A stretch of DNA of 64,000 bases. It comes from JAWKOK01 sp963848115. GTDB lineage: Bacteria; Chloroflexota; Anaerolineae; Caldilineales; Caldilineaceae. Location: assembly GCA_963848115.1 (NCBI GenBank), contig CAWKCP010000025.1, positions 248,001 to 312,000 on the forward strand. The letters are read 5' to 3'. Shown piece after piece: positions 42,713 to 50,931 of this stretch. A model generated the notes under the pieces. The model did not search any database, was not told the origin of the DNA, and saw nothing but the letters and a program-made list of their open reading frames with translations. The first letter of the stretch is position 1. The number at the start of each line of letters is the position of its first letter. A program made the translations under genes and the position numbers.

Positions 42713-43519
42713 TTACTTGTCATCCTTGTATTCATCAGGGATGAAAGATTCCGAGAAATCACGCACCTCGCGGGGCTTGTAGAGCCCATACGCAATCCCG
42801 ACGCTGAGAAAATAGAGCGAGATGAGCGGCAACATCACGATTGCCATGTTGACGGGATCGATGGTCGGCGTGATGGCAGCAGCGGCAATGGCGATGATAA
42901 CGATAGATTGTCGCCAGTAGCCCAGAAGCTGTGGCCCGCTGAGCACACCGGTGCGTGCCAGGAAGGCGACAACCAGCGGTGTCTGGAAGGCAACGCCGAT
43001 CCAGAAGACGATGCGTGTCACAAAACCGACGTAGCGATCGATCGTCCACTCCTGGCGGATGATGTCACCCAGGAACCCTTGGAGAAAGCCGACTGCCACG
43101 GGGACAAGCACAAAATAGGCAAACAGCGCACCTGTCACAAAGAGCACCATGATGCCCGGAAGGCTAATGAGCAGCCAGCGCTTTTCATGGGGATAGAGAC
43201 CCGGTGCGGCAAAGCCGATCAGGTGGAACACAATGACGGGCATTGCAATCGCAGCGCCCATGGTGAAGCTGACTTTGAAGAAGATGGCGATGGTGTCTGT
43301 GGGGCCGATGGCGATGGTTTCCGCGCCCAGTTCGGTCAGAGGCCGGGTGATGACACGCAGAATTGGGGCCACAAAAATCATAGAAACCAGTGTGCCGACG
43401 GCCAGGGCTCCAAGTATCCACATGAGCCGCATGCGCAGCTCAAGCAGATGCTCCATCAGCGTCATCTGTTCTTCTTCAATGGACTCCAGCGGCTCGTTGG
43501 CCGTGACATTCTGGCTCAC
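42713..43519 (-). CDS. tatC: Sec-independent protein translocase TatC
   Basis: A 268-residue inner-membrane protein with six helices, the signal-peptide receptor of the twin-arginine pathway. TLMEHLLELRMRLMWIL is the conserved N-terminal cytoplasmic motif; FLQGFLGDIIRQEWTIDRYV (with the loop Glu-containing region) and AAAITPTIDPVNMAIVMLPL are the later family blocks. It starts with GTG, overlapping the tatA stop by four bases (GTGA). Folded redox or cofactor proteins with RR signal peptides would be its cargo. Confidence 0.95.
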   Translation of the reverse strand: MSQNVTANEPLESIEEEQMTLMEHLLELRMRLMWILGALAVGTLVSMIFVAPILRVITRPLTELGAETIAIGPTDTIAIFFKVSFTMGAAIAMPVIVFHLIGFAAPGLYPHEKRWLLISLPGIMVLFVTGALFAYFVLVPVAVGFLQGFLGDIIRQEWTIDRYVGFVTRIVFWIGVAFQTPLVVAFLARTGVLSGPQLLGYWRQSIVIIAIAAAAITPTIDPVNMAIVMLPLISLYFLSVGIAYGLYKPREVRDFSESFIPDEYKDDK

Positions 43520-44451
43520 GCACGATCTCCCGTGTTGTCCAGAGGAGGATCCTGGGCGATGTCTTGAGAAGCGTTCTGAGCGGTGTCTTGAGGAATCTCG
43601 TCAGCGCTATCGTGTGAAGTCCCATCGACAGACGCTGTGGACACAGACGGCTCCGGTTCGGAAGACGTTTCAGCGGATTCGATATTGGCCGCCAATCCGT
43701 CTGGGGCGATGCGATTTTCGACGATTGGTTCGTCATCTCCCGACATATCCGGCTCCGGATCGGGCTCCAGCGCGTTTTGTCTTGAAACTGACGACTTGGA
43801 GTAGGGATTGGAAGTCATCTTTGGCTGAGATCTGGCCAAAATGTCAATTGGCTCCTTGGCCGGCGCCTCTGCCCCAGGCGCTGCAGTTTCTGTTGCAGTC
43901 TCAACGTCGTCCTTGCCTCCGGACGCATCCACTGGGCCGTCACCTGCTGCGCCATCTCTCTCAGTACTCTTATCCGATTCAGCCAACGGCTGGTCGACTA
44001 CCGGCTCAACCGGCTCGCCTGCACCGTCAGTGATCGTCGCTTCTTCTGCCGCTTCTTCTGTTACTGTGGCGGCCACAGCAGTTGTTGCGGCTGCGGCCTC
44101 AGTTTTGTTGGCGGCCGCCGACTTGGAGGCCGTCGATTTCTTCGGATTGAGCCCCGACTTCACATCATCTCGGATCTTCTTTGGGTTGAGCTCGTTTAAG
44201 GCCTTTTTCTGCTCTTCCAGATCGAGCTCTTCCATCATCTCGTTCATGATCTTCTTGGGATTGATATCATCCAATGCCTTGAGCTCTTCGCTGAACTGTG
44301 AGGTCAGTTCACCCGACATATTGCGCAACATGCGGAAATACTTCGCGCCCTCGCGGATGGCGCCCGGCAACCGTTCCGGCCCCAGGATGACCAACGCCAG
44401 AATCGCTATAAAGAAGAGTTCAAGAGGGCCGATCCCAAAAATACTATTCAT
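43516..44451 (-). CDS. tatA: TatA/TatB-type translocase subunit with long acidic tail
   Basis: A 311-residue protein. The N-terminal helix (FFIAILALVILGPERLPGAI, about residues 13-32) with FGIGPLE before it and an amphipathic helix after it define the TatA/B family. The tail of about 240 residues is acidic and low in complexity (E, D, S, T, A-rich), far longer than the 60-170 residues usual in TatA or TatB. The PERLP pattern and Glu at the helix start fit TatB somewhat better than TatA, but only one such gene is present beside tatC, so it may serve both roles. It is coupled to tatC by a four-base overlap. Confidence 0.85.
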   Translation of the reverse strand: MNSIFGIGPLELFFIAILALVILGPERLPGAIREGAKYFRMLRNMSGELTSQFSEELKALDDINPKKIMNEMMEELDLEEQKKALNELNPKKIRDDVKSGLNPKKSTASKSAAANKTEAAAATTAVAATVTEEAAEEATITDGAGEPVEPVVDQPLAESDKSTERDGAAGDGPVDASGGKDDVETATETAAPGAEAPAKEPIDILARSQPKMTSNPYSKSSVSRQNALEPDPEPDMSGDDEPIVENRIAPDGLAANIESAETSSEPEPSVSTASVDGTSHDSADEIPQDTAQNASQDIAQDPPLDNTGDRA

Positions 44452-44487
44452 GGTCTCTATCTACTAGCGGCTCTGCTGCAAGCGATA

Positions 44488-44518
44488 CCGTTTGCCACAG
44501 CTAGCCACAGATATTCAA
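44488..44518. repeat. Half copy of CACAGAT-type repeat
   Basis: tttgccacagctagccacag then ATATTC resembles the left arm of the larger inverted repeat at 56507-56627. It lies between nusB and tatA in the operon. Confidence 0.4.
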
Positions 44519-44527
44519 GAATATTCT

Positions 44528-45181
44528 CTAAAACTGTTTGCTGAGGGTTTCATCCAGGGCAGCCCCCAGGACGCCATTGACGAAACGAGGGCTACTGTCA
44601 CCGCCAAATTGCTTCGCGAGCTCAACAGCTTCGTTGATCACAACCTTGGGCGGCGCATCCGTATCGTGCGCACCGATCTCGAACATGGCCGACCTGAGAA
44701 TGTTCCGATCAACAATGGCCAGTTGGTCTACCGGCCATTCGGGGGCATACCGAACGATGAGGGCGTCTAGGATCTCCCGATTGCGAACGGTTCCAGTGAT
44801 GAGCCATCTGAGGTAGACGGCGCCGTGCAGCCCAAGATCTTCGTCAGCCAATCGAGCGTCGACAACACGGCCGGGCTCATGGCCAACACTGTCGATTTCA
44901 TAGAGCGCCTGCAATGCTGCACGCCGGGCCATTTTTCGCTGGCCGATCACTTCATGATACGCCTTGCCTGTCAGCGAACCGTCGATCTGTAACACGCTGT
45001 CTGCTTGTGCCTCGACCATGACAGCTTCCGACGGCCCATGCGTCACCTCAAGGGTATGATTCAGGCCAGACTCAACCATCTCTTCGTCGATCTTGTTATC
45101 GATCTTGTTATCTGTATTGCTGTCTATCTGGTTGTCCGTCGTATGTGAAATCGACCAGTTAGCTGTCTTGTTGTGGGCCAT
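44528..45181 (-). CDS. nusB: Transcription antitermination factor NusB, N-terminally extended
   Basis: A 217-residue protein whose last 135 residues (KMARRAALQALYEIDSVGHE onward, with VDRNILRSAMFEI and VINEAVELAKQFGG) are NusB, which with NusE and BoxA RNA promotes rRNA antitermination. The first 80 residues are unusual: acidic, with the repeated IDNKID motif in the DNA as TCTTGTTATCGA copies. The start at 45181 is supported by AGGGGA nine bases upstream and an 11-base gap to fabG, so the extension seems to be translated. It is in the fabD-fabG-nusB-tat operon. Confidence 0.9.
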   Translation of the reverse strand: MAHNKTANWSISHTTDNQIDSNTDNKIDNKIDEEMVESGLNHTLEVTHGPSEAVMVEAQADSVLQIDGSLTGKAYHEVIGQRKMARRAALQALYEIDSVGHEPGRVVDARLADEDLGLHGAVYLRWLITGTVRNREILDALIVRYAPEWPVDQLAIVDRNILRSAMFEIGAHDTDAPPKVVINEAVELAKQFGGDSSPRFVNGVLGAALDETLSKQF

Positions 45182-45192
45182 AGAACAGTCCC

Positions 45193-45945
45193 CTACATCA
45201 TCACCAATCCACCGTCAACGCTCAATACCTGACCCGTAATGAAGCTGGAACGATCCGAAGCCAGAACAGCGACGGCCCATGCCACCTCTTCCACCGTACC
45301 CAAGCGGCCAAGCGGCGTGGCGCTGATGGCTGCCTCTCGCTGTTCATCATTCAGCACATCGGTCAGAGCCGTGGGAATGAAGCCCGGTGCAACGGCATTG
45401 ACCGTAATATTTCGACTGCCGATTTCACGCGCCAAGCTCTTGGTGAACCCAATGATACCCGCCTTGCTGGCAGCATAATTGCTCTGTCCGGCCTGTCCAG
45501 CCAGACCTACGACGCTGGTGATGTTGATAATCCGGCCGCTCCGCCGCTTGAGCATACCGCGCACAGCCGCTCGCGTGATCAGGTAGACGCTCTTGAGATC
45601 GGTGTCAATGACTGCGTCCCAATCGTCTTCCTTCATGGTCATCAACAGCGTATCACGCGTCGTACCGGCATTGTTGACCAGGATATCGATGCGTCCAAAT
45701 TCCTTCTGGACAGCCTTGACGAGCGCAGCGGCTTCATCGGAATCGCTCACATCCGCTTGAAAGACGACGCAGTTTCCGCCAGCCGCTCGAATATCGCCTG
45801 CGACCTGATTGACGCCTTCAGGATTACTACGGAAATGCAGCGCTACAGTCGCGCCGGCGGATGCCAGTTCTTTGGCGATTGCCGCACCGATTCCGCTACT
45901 ACTACCGGTGACCAGGGCAATTTTATCCTGCAATTCGATCGACAT
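45193..45945 (-). CDS. fabG: 3-oxoacyl-ACP reductase
   Basis: A 250-residue short-chain dehydrogenase reducing 3-oxoacyl-ACP with NADPH in fatty acid synthesis. The cofactor loop is VTGSSSGIGAAIA, followed by NNAG and the Ser-Tyr-Lys triad in NITSVVGLAGQAGQSNYAASK. The C-terminus SSFITGQVLSVDGGLVMM is typical of FabG. Its place between fabD and nusB, on the same strand, supports this over other reductases. Spacing to fabD is 167 bases, so an internal promoter is possible. Confidence 0.93.
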   Translation of the reverse strand: MSIELQDKIALVTGSSSGIGAAIAKELASAGATVALHFRSNPEGVNQVAGDIRAAGGNCVVFQADVSDSDEAAALVKAVQKEFGRIDILVNNAGTTRDTLLMTMKEDDWDAVIDTDLKSVYLITRAAVRGMLKRRSGRIINITSVVGLAGQAGQSNYAASKAGIIGFTKSLAREIGSRNITVNAVAPGFIPTALTDVLNDEQREAAISATPLGRLGTVEEVAWAVAVLASDRSSFITGQVLSVDGGLVMM

Positions 45946-46112
45946 ATTGGCGTTGCTCTTGTCTCACTTCCAAGTCTTTTTGATTCCGAAATGGACAGGT
46001 GTTCCGATAATTTTCTACTGCACCGATCAGAAAACGGCCCGTCTCATTCACTTCGACATCGCATCCATGTCACCTTGTCAAACGGCAAGGGCTATTATAC
46101 AGCCGATATTCG

Positions 46113-47114
46113 TTATGGGCGAATAGCTGCCAGCGAATCCACAAATGCTTGAATACTCTCAACATCATTGACGGCGCGGCGCGCTGATTTTCGATTGATC
46201 CGCTTCATCATCCCGGTTAGTACGTTGCCAGGGCCAATCTCGACAAAATTCGTGGCGCCGGCAGCAAGCGCAAAACCGATAGACTCAGTCCAGCGAACAC
46301 TGCCAGTCAGTTGAGCAGCCAACTCAGCACGAATCTCGGCAACCGTGTTGATAGGGCTTGCCGTGGTGTTGCCGATGACTGGGATGTGAGGCGTCTCCAC
46401 CTTTGTCGCTTCGATAGCGGCCTGCAACTCAGCCGCAGCCGACGCCATCAGCGGGCTATGCGCGGCAATGCTGACGGCCAGGGGCACGACCTTGCGGGCG
46501 CCCGCACCCGGCAATGCCTCCATGGCGGCTTCCATGCCCTGCTTGTTCCCGGAGATGACCACCTGCCCTGGACAATTGTCATTGGCCACCTGAGCGACAC
46601 CTCCCTGCACCGATACATCCGCGCAGACTTGAGCCACAGCCTCCTTACTCAGCCCCAGGACGGCGGCCATCATGCCTGGAGAACGTTCGCCGGCTTCTTT
46701 CATCAAGCGCCCGCGTTCATGCACGAGACGGAGTCCGTCGACAAAGCTGATGCTGCCGGAGGCGACCAGGGCTGAGTATTCGCCCATGCTGTGGCCGGCC
46801 AGAAAAACATCAGGGCCCTGCTCGGCCTGCCAGTTAGTATCACTCAATTCAGATTCGACAGCCCGCAAAATGGCAATGCTGGACGTCAACAACGCAGGCT
46901 GTGCGTTGATGGTGTCGATTAGCGCCTCTTCGGGGCCGTCAAAGCAGATAGCGCTGAGCGAGAAACCAAGCAGATCATCCGCCTCTTCGAACGTAGCTCG
47001 CGCTGCCGGGTAGTGAGACGCGACATCGGCAGCCATGCCAACCTCTTGGCTGCCCTGGCCGGGAAAGAGATAGGCGGTTGACTGGCTGGCCGAAATGAAA
47101 TCACTTGAAAGCAT
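46113..47114 (-). CDS. fabD: Malonyl-CoA:ACP transacylase
   Basis: A 333-residue enzyme loading malonyl groups onto acyl carrier protein. TAYLFPGQGSQEVGM opens the fold; the nucleophile Ser109 is in LAGHSMGEYSALVASG, the catalytic His in SIAAHSPLM, and the family tail in VEIGPGNVLTGMMKRI. An AGGGA site lies about nine bases before the ATG. A strong hairpin (47140-47175) sits immediately upstream, between it and rpmF, and may reduce read-through from the ribosomal protein gene. Confidence 0.95.
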   Translation of the reverse strand: MLSSDFISASQSTAYLFPGQGSQEVGMAADVASHYPAARATFEEADDLLGFSLSAICFDGPEEALIDTINAQPALLTSSIAILRAVESELSDTNWQAEQGPDVFLAGHSMGEYSALVASGSISFVDGLRLVHERGRLMKEAGERSPGMMAAVLGLSKEAVAQVCADVSVQGGVAQVANDNCPGQVVISGNKQGMEAAMEALPGAGARKVVPLAVSIAAHSPLMASAAAELQAAIEATKVETPHIPVIGNTTASPINTVAEIRAELAAQLTGSVRWTESIGFALAAGATNFVEIGPGNVLTGMMKRINRKSARRAVNDVESIQAFVDSLAAIRP

Positions 47115-47139
47115 GATGATGTTTTCCCTGAAATAACAA

Positions 47140-47175
47140 ACAGGGGATTTGGGTCGTGTGACCCAAATCCCCTGT
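47140..47175 (-). terminator. Hairpin between rpmF and fabD
   Basis: acaggggatttgggtc and gaaccc-type complement gacccaaatcccctgt form a perfect 16-bp stem with a four-base loop. On the minus strand it is followed by TTGTTATTT, a weak T-run. It is 20 bases after the rpmF stop and 26 before fabD. Confidence 0.65.
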
Positions 47176-47193
47176 AGTGTTCAGCTACAAAAC

Positions 47194-47382
47194 CTACTCA
47201 GCCGCGTCCATGTCTACAATCTGCCGACCCTTATAGTAGCCACAAGTCGGGCACAAGCGGTGCGGCATTACAGGCGAATGGCAGTTGGAGCACTCTGATA
47301 GTTTTGGCGCCCCGATCGAATCGTGGGCACGACGGCGATTACGCCGTCCTTTGCTGATCTTTCGTTTTGGCAGTGGTCCCAT
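47194..47382 (-). CDS. rpmF: 50S ribosomal protein L32
   Basis: A 62-residue basic protein. MGPLPKRKISKGRRNRRRAH is the L32 N-terminus and Cys31, Cys34, Cys44 and Cys47 (CSNCHSPVMP, CPTCGYYKG) form a zinc ribbon. It binds 23S rRNA in the large subunit. It is 15 bases downstream of the yceD gene, the arrangement found in most bacteria, and precedes fatty acid genes as in many genomes. Confidence 0.95.
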   Translation of the reverse strand: MGPLPKRKISKGRRNRRRAHDSIGAPKLSECSNCHSPVMPHRLCPTCGYYKGRQIVDMDAAE

Positions 47383-47397
47383 TTTGATCTCCTTGAC

Positions 47398-47985
47398 TTA
47401 ATCCTCAGCCTCTTGCTGGTCGCGTAGCTGTAGCAACGCTGACCACCTCGGGTCTATTGCTTCATTCTCATCGACATTGCCATTGTCCCCATCGGGAGCC
47501 AATCCTTCGACTTCGTTCATGTATTTAGTCAGATCGGGACACTCTCCGGTTCCTTCCCAGTTACAACCTGGGACCATCGGCAACGCCAACCAAATATCTT
47601 GTCGCACCACCTCGGAAATATCCAAGATGTGATGTTCGTCAATTATCAGTGCCTCGTCCTCTAATGTTTCAGCACTGCCTTCATAATCCTCGGGACGGAT
47701 GTAACGCCCCGTCTGGACTTCGGTCAGCGGATAAAAACTCTCCTCGATTTGGAAACGTACCGGCAACACAATCGGCTCCAGACAACGGTTACAAGAGACT
47801 TGCATGGCCGTGCTCAGCTCGCCTGTGGCCAGTACGCCGCTGTTGGTACGCATGAGTTGAACAGAACCTACAAGCGGACCCAATGTGTTGAGTTCCGGGT
47901 CAAGATCAGTGAGATCCTCGACCAAATCATGCGAACGCGTCGTCCCGATCGGTTCCTGCAGCAACTGTGCAACATTGAACTGCAT
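47398..47985 (-). CDS. yceD: YceD family protein (DUF177)
   Basis: A 195-residue protein of the DUF177 family, which is linked to 23S rRNA accumulation in plants and bacteria. The Cys pair in QVSCNRCLEPI and the later EALIIDEHHILDISEVVRQD with CNWEGTGECPDL (additional Cys) fit a metal-binding version of the family. The ATG at 47985 has GAG six bases upstream; a TTG two codons before is an alternative. It is directly upstream of rpmF, which is the usual partner. Confidence 0.88.
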   Translation of the reverse strand: MQFNVAQLLQEPIGTTRSHDLVEDLTDLDPELNTLGPLVGSVQLMRTNSGVLATGELSTAMQVSCNRCLEPIVLPVRFQIEESFYPLTEVQTGRYIRPEDYEGSAETLEDEALIIDEHHILDISEVVRQDIWLALPMVPGCNWEGTGECPDLTKYMNEVEGLAPDGDNGNVDENEAIDPRWSALLQLRDQQEAED

Positions 47986-48178
47986 GATCAACTCTTTCCG
48001 CCTATATGGCCTTTGTCAAGGTACACTTGCCGGAAAACCTGCTGACTGATTTGTACGTAAATAACGCGCAATCACAGAATGCAGACCGACAAACATTATA
48101 GGCCCAGAGTGCACACCTGTCAAAAAGCGTCCTCTGGTTCTGCAACGCAAATCCGGAATCAACCGCTACATACTGAAA

Positions 48179-48661
48179 CTAGTCCGCCTGTTCGCCCATC
48201 TCAGCAGCACTCGAAGCAGGGTTGTTCTGTAGCATACGGATGCCGTTGTCGACCTGTTGGCTTATGACACTCAGTTTTGCTGCCAGATCCTGGAGCACAC
48301 TGGTGGCGTAGTAGTCAGCTTCGTCAACCCGTTGCTGACCCACAACCCGGCTCTCTTCCAGGATACGTTCCGCCTCACGCTGGGCAGCGACGACCAAGGC
48401 ATTGTCGGTCAGCATCTCACGGGCTTTTTCTCCGGCTTGCTCGACGATGCGCTCCGCCTGCGCTTGCGCTTCGGCAAGAATCGCATCGCGTTCGGCCAAC
48501 ATCCGTTCGCTTTCTCGTATTGAACTGGGCACGCTGATGCGCAGTCGCTCCAGGGCTTGTCCGAACTCATCTGCGTTGATAATACGTTGTGAAGATAGTG
48601 GGACCGGTCGGCCTTGTGCCAACATCTCTTCAAGTTGATCGACTATCTGTAGGATTGCGAT
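48179..48661 (-). CDS. Coiled-coil protein with apparent ATC start
   Basis: A 160-residue protein seen in many Chloroflexota next to coaD. The N-terminal IAILQIVDQLEEMLAQGRPV matches the IQLIDRLE-type start of relatives as I remember them. It is followed by a long coiled coil (residues 45-150; RESERMLAERDAILAEAQAQ, REAERILEESRVVGQQ), reminiscent of DivIVA or ATP-synthase stalk proteins. The first ATG in frame is at 48625, 12 codons in, without a ribosome-binding site. GGAGGTG lies directly upstream of an ATC at 48661, which makes ATC the likely start unless it is a base error. Function unknown; a cell-division or scaffolding role is conceivable. Confidence 0.75.
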   Translation of the reverse strand: MAILQIVDQLEEMLAQGRPVPLSSQRIINADEFGQALERLRISVPSSIRESERMLAERDAILAEAQAQAERIVEQAGEKAREMLTDNALVVAAQREAERILEESRVVGQQRVDEADYYATSVLQDLAAKLSVISQQVDNGIRMLQNNPASSAAEMGEQAD

Positions 48662-48745
48662 GGTGCACCTCCGTGTATGCGGACGTTCTTCGCAGCCGTG
48701 TATGCACGCGCGGCGATGGACAAAGGATATGAGTAGGATAGGATA

Positions 48746-49288
48746 TCAATCAATATGGGACAACTTACCGTCACTACGCGTACTCTGCCCAGTGGGATCA
48801 GCGCCGTTAAGTTCGAGAAACTTGTTTCTCAGAGCTTGCCTGACATGCTCAGGCGCCCATTGACTGTAGTCACCGTTCAGGAGTGCGACCTCCTTCAAGA
48901 TGGTCGCACTCAGAAACGCATAATCTCCTGCACAAAAAAGGCAGCAGAGTTCGATCTCCGGCGCCATCTGACTGTTCGCCCAACCGATCTGATGCTCAAA
49001 TTCGAAATCGGCAACATTGCGCAAACCACGAATCATCACACGGGCCTCGTGTTCTCTTGCGCATTCAACAGTCAGTCCTGTGTAGGCCGTTATCCAGACA
49101 TTAGGCAGATGCGCCAATGCTTTACGCGCCAGTTGCATACGTTCACTGGTCGTGAAGAGCAACTTCTTGGGCGGTGCATCATAGATAGCGATGGCAACCT
49201 CATCAAAGATCGCACTCGCTCTGGTTGCAATGTCAATATGTCCATTATGCATCGGGTCAAATGTGCCCGGATAGAGCGCACGCGTCAT
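48746..49288 (-). CDS. coaD: Phosphopantetheine adenylyltransferase
   Basis: A 180-residue nucleotidyltransferase making dephospho-CoA from 4'-phosphopantetheine and ATP. The HxGH motif is in YPGTFDPMHNGHIDIATRA (His14, His17), and LSATILKEVALLNGD is the C-terminal counterpart of the ISSTxIR-type motif. VMIRGLRNVADFEFE is the pantetheine region. It leads the operon with the coiled-coil protein, yceD and rpmF. The start ATG has AAAGG about nine bases upstream. Confidence 0.95.
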   Translation of the reverse strand: MTRALYPGTFDPMHNGHIDIATRASAIFDEVAIAIYDAPPKKLLFTTSERMQLARKALAHLPNVWITAYTGLTVECAREHEARVMIRGLRNVADFEFEHQIGWANSQMAPEIELCCLFCAGDYAFLSATILKEVALLNGDYSQWAPEHVRQALRNKFLELNGADPTGQSTRSDGKLSHID

Positions 49289-49651
49289 GCACTGAACCCT
49301 TTCACTTCATCGCGGTAACCATAATCGGAACCATCGTCGTCGTCGTTTTTCAGGCTGTGTCAAGCAGAATACCAGTTCACTTAGGACTAACGATTAGACA
49401 ACTCAACGATTTGCCCGTGTGCCATTGTTTAGTGCGCACGCCCACATGCGAACGGGTCGGAGAGGCCCACATGCGAATGGGCTAGACCCGTGCGCACAGA
49501 GGGCGTGCGCACTAAAACATCGATACCGGTGAGCGAAATGCCGGCCAATCCTTCACGTAGATCCTTGTCAGCCAGGCGCAGACAGAACAATTGCGCTGAA
49601 AACATTCTCCCTCATGGTGATTCTTGTGCCCGCAATGATCATCAGCAACGA
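49289..49651. other. Gene-free stretch between coaD and hemW
   Basis: 363 bases without a gene with recognisable motifs. The main content is the large inverted repeat at 49428-49516. A small C/G-biased tract near 49320-49350 has repeated ATCGTCGTCGT-like triplets. Confidence 0.55.
49428..49516. repeat. Large imperfect cruciform
   Basis: tttagtgcgcacgccc (49428-49443) and its exact complement gggcgtgcgcactaaa (49501-49516) enclose further pairing of acgggtc (49452-49458) with gacccgt. The repeated cacatgcgaa appears twice inside. It may be a small non-autonomous element or a bidirectional terminator for coaD and hemW. Confidence 0.65.
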
Positions 49652-50926
49652 TCATCCGGACGATTCAGCAGGTTCCGGCAAGAAGCGCAGAAACACCTGA
49701 TTGCCAACCATAAGCCCCCGCTCTGTCAAGCGAATGCGTTCACCTGTATTCTTGAGCAAGCCCCAAGCCATCAACTCGTCCAATTGATCGCTGTACACAT
49801 CTCTCAAACTCACAGCGTAGCGATGTTGAAAATCTGACAGTGCAACGCCCTCCTTCAGCAAACGGAGTCCAAGCATCATCGTTTCGCCCATGCTCAGATC
49901 CGATGAGATCTGCTCGGAAAAAGCCTCGACAGGCTCCCCTCCTCGAATACGACGAACATACCCGGCGACTGGTCGATTGTTCCCCCACCGTTTTTCAGTC
50001 AACTGTTCGTCTGCCGACGGGATCCACAGATGGCTGTGCGCGCCGGGCCCAACGCCCAAGTATTCCTGATTTCGCCAGTAGATCAGATTGTGCCGGCATG
50101 CAAGGCTCGGAACCAACTCCTTGTCTGATCCCTCAGACGACATTCCGGCGCCTGTCGCGTCCTCTGCGCGACCTTCCGTCGTCCGCCTTGTTCGGGCCCA
50201 GTTCGACACTTCGTACTGCTCGTAGCCCGCAGCACCCAGGCACCCCATCGCAATCTCGTAATGAAGCGCCGCCAGATCGTCGTCCGGGGAGGCAACGGCC
50301 CCGGATTCAACCCAGTGATGCAGCGGTGTGTTCTCCTCAACAATTAGACTGTAGAGGCTCAAATGCTCCGGATTGAGGGCCAACGCCCGATCCAGCGTCT
50401 GCCGCCACCGCTCAGTCTTCTGTTCGGGTAGGCCAAAGATGAAGTCTAGATTGATGTTATCAAAATCGGCGTTTCGCGCAGCATCCCAGGCCTTCAGTAC
50501 ATCATCCGCCGTGTGGATCCGACCCAGAAAGCTTAGTTCATCCGCCTGAAAGCTCTGAACGCCCATGCTCAGACGGTTGACGCCCAACGCTCGCAACGTG
50601 GAAAACTTTGCCCTGTCTACAGTGCCCGGATCGGCTTCACAGGTAATCTCGGCGTCCGCGGAGATTGAGAAAGAATCATGAACCTGGGCAAAGATCCGAT
50701 CGAGCAATTGTGAATCCAGAACCGTCGGGGTGCCACCACCTAAAAATACCGTCGTAATTTCACGATCTGCGAATTGCTCCCCCCAGCGATCCATCTCGAT
50801 GCAGAGCGCATCAACTGTGTCATGATAGAGCGATTCGAGACCCGCATAGGTGTTAAAATCGCAGTATGGGCACTTGCGTTCGCAAAATGGTATGTGGAGA
50901 TAGAGACCCAGCGGTTCACTGTTCAA
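49652..50926 (-). CDS. hemW: Radical SAM heme chaperone HemW
   Basis: A 424-residue radical-SAM protein. GLYLHIPFCERKCPYCDFNT holds the 4Fe-4S Cys triad (Cys15, Cys19, Cys22). FLGGGTPTVL, EADPGTVD and the SMGVQSFQ motif are typical of HemW, formerly annotated as oxygen-independent coproporphyrinogen oxidase-like. HemW inserts heme into target proteins. It begins with TTG, five bases after the FHA-regulator stop, and is presumably translated with it. It lacks the extra Cys of HemN. About 45 residues in the middle (TRRTTEGRAEDATGAGMSSE region) look like a lineage insert. Confidence 0.92.
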   Translation of the reverse strand: MNSEPLGLYLHIPFCERKCPYCDFNTYAGLESLYHDTVDALCIEMDRWGEQFADREITTVFLGGGTPTVLDSQLLDRIFAQVHDSFSISADAEITCEADPGTVDRAKFSTLRALGVNRLSMGVQSFQADELSFLGRIHTADDVLKAWDAARNADFDNINLDFIFGLPEQKTERWRQTLDRALALNPEHLSLYSLIVEENTPLHHWVESGAVASPDDDLAALHYEIAMGCLGAAGYEQYEVSNWARTRRTTEGRAEDATGAGMSSEGSDKELVPSLACRHNLIYWRNQEYLGVGPGAHSHLWIPSADEQLTEKRWGNNRPVAGYVRRIRGGEPVEAFSEQISSDLSMGETMMLGLRLLKEGVALSDFQHRYAVSLRDVYSDQLDELMAWGLLKNTGERIRLTERGLMVGNQVFLRFLPEPAESSG

Positions 50927-50931
50927 GCCGG

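Noticed and set aside
42644..43567. Plus-strand frame of 307 codons with many His, Asp and Arg
   Set aside because: Antisense of tatC and the tatA end, a membrane-protein gene whose complement always gives such composition.
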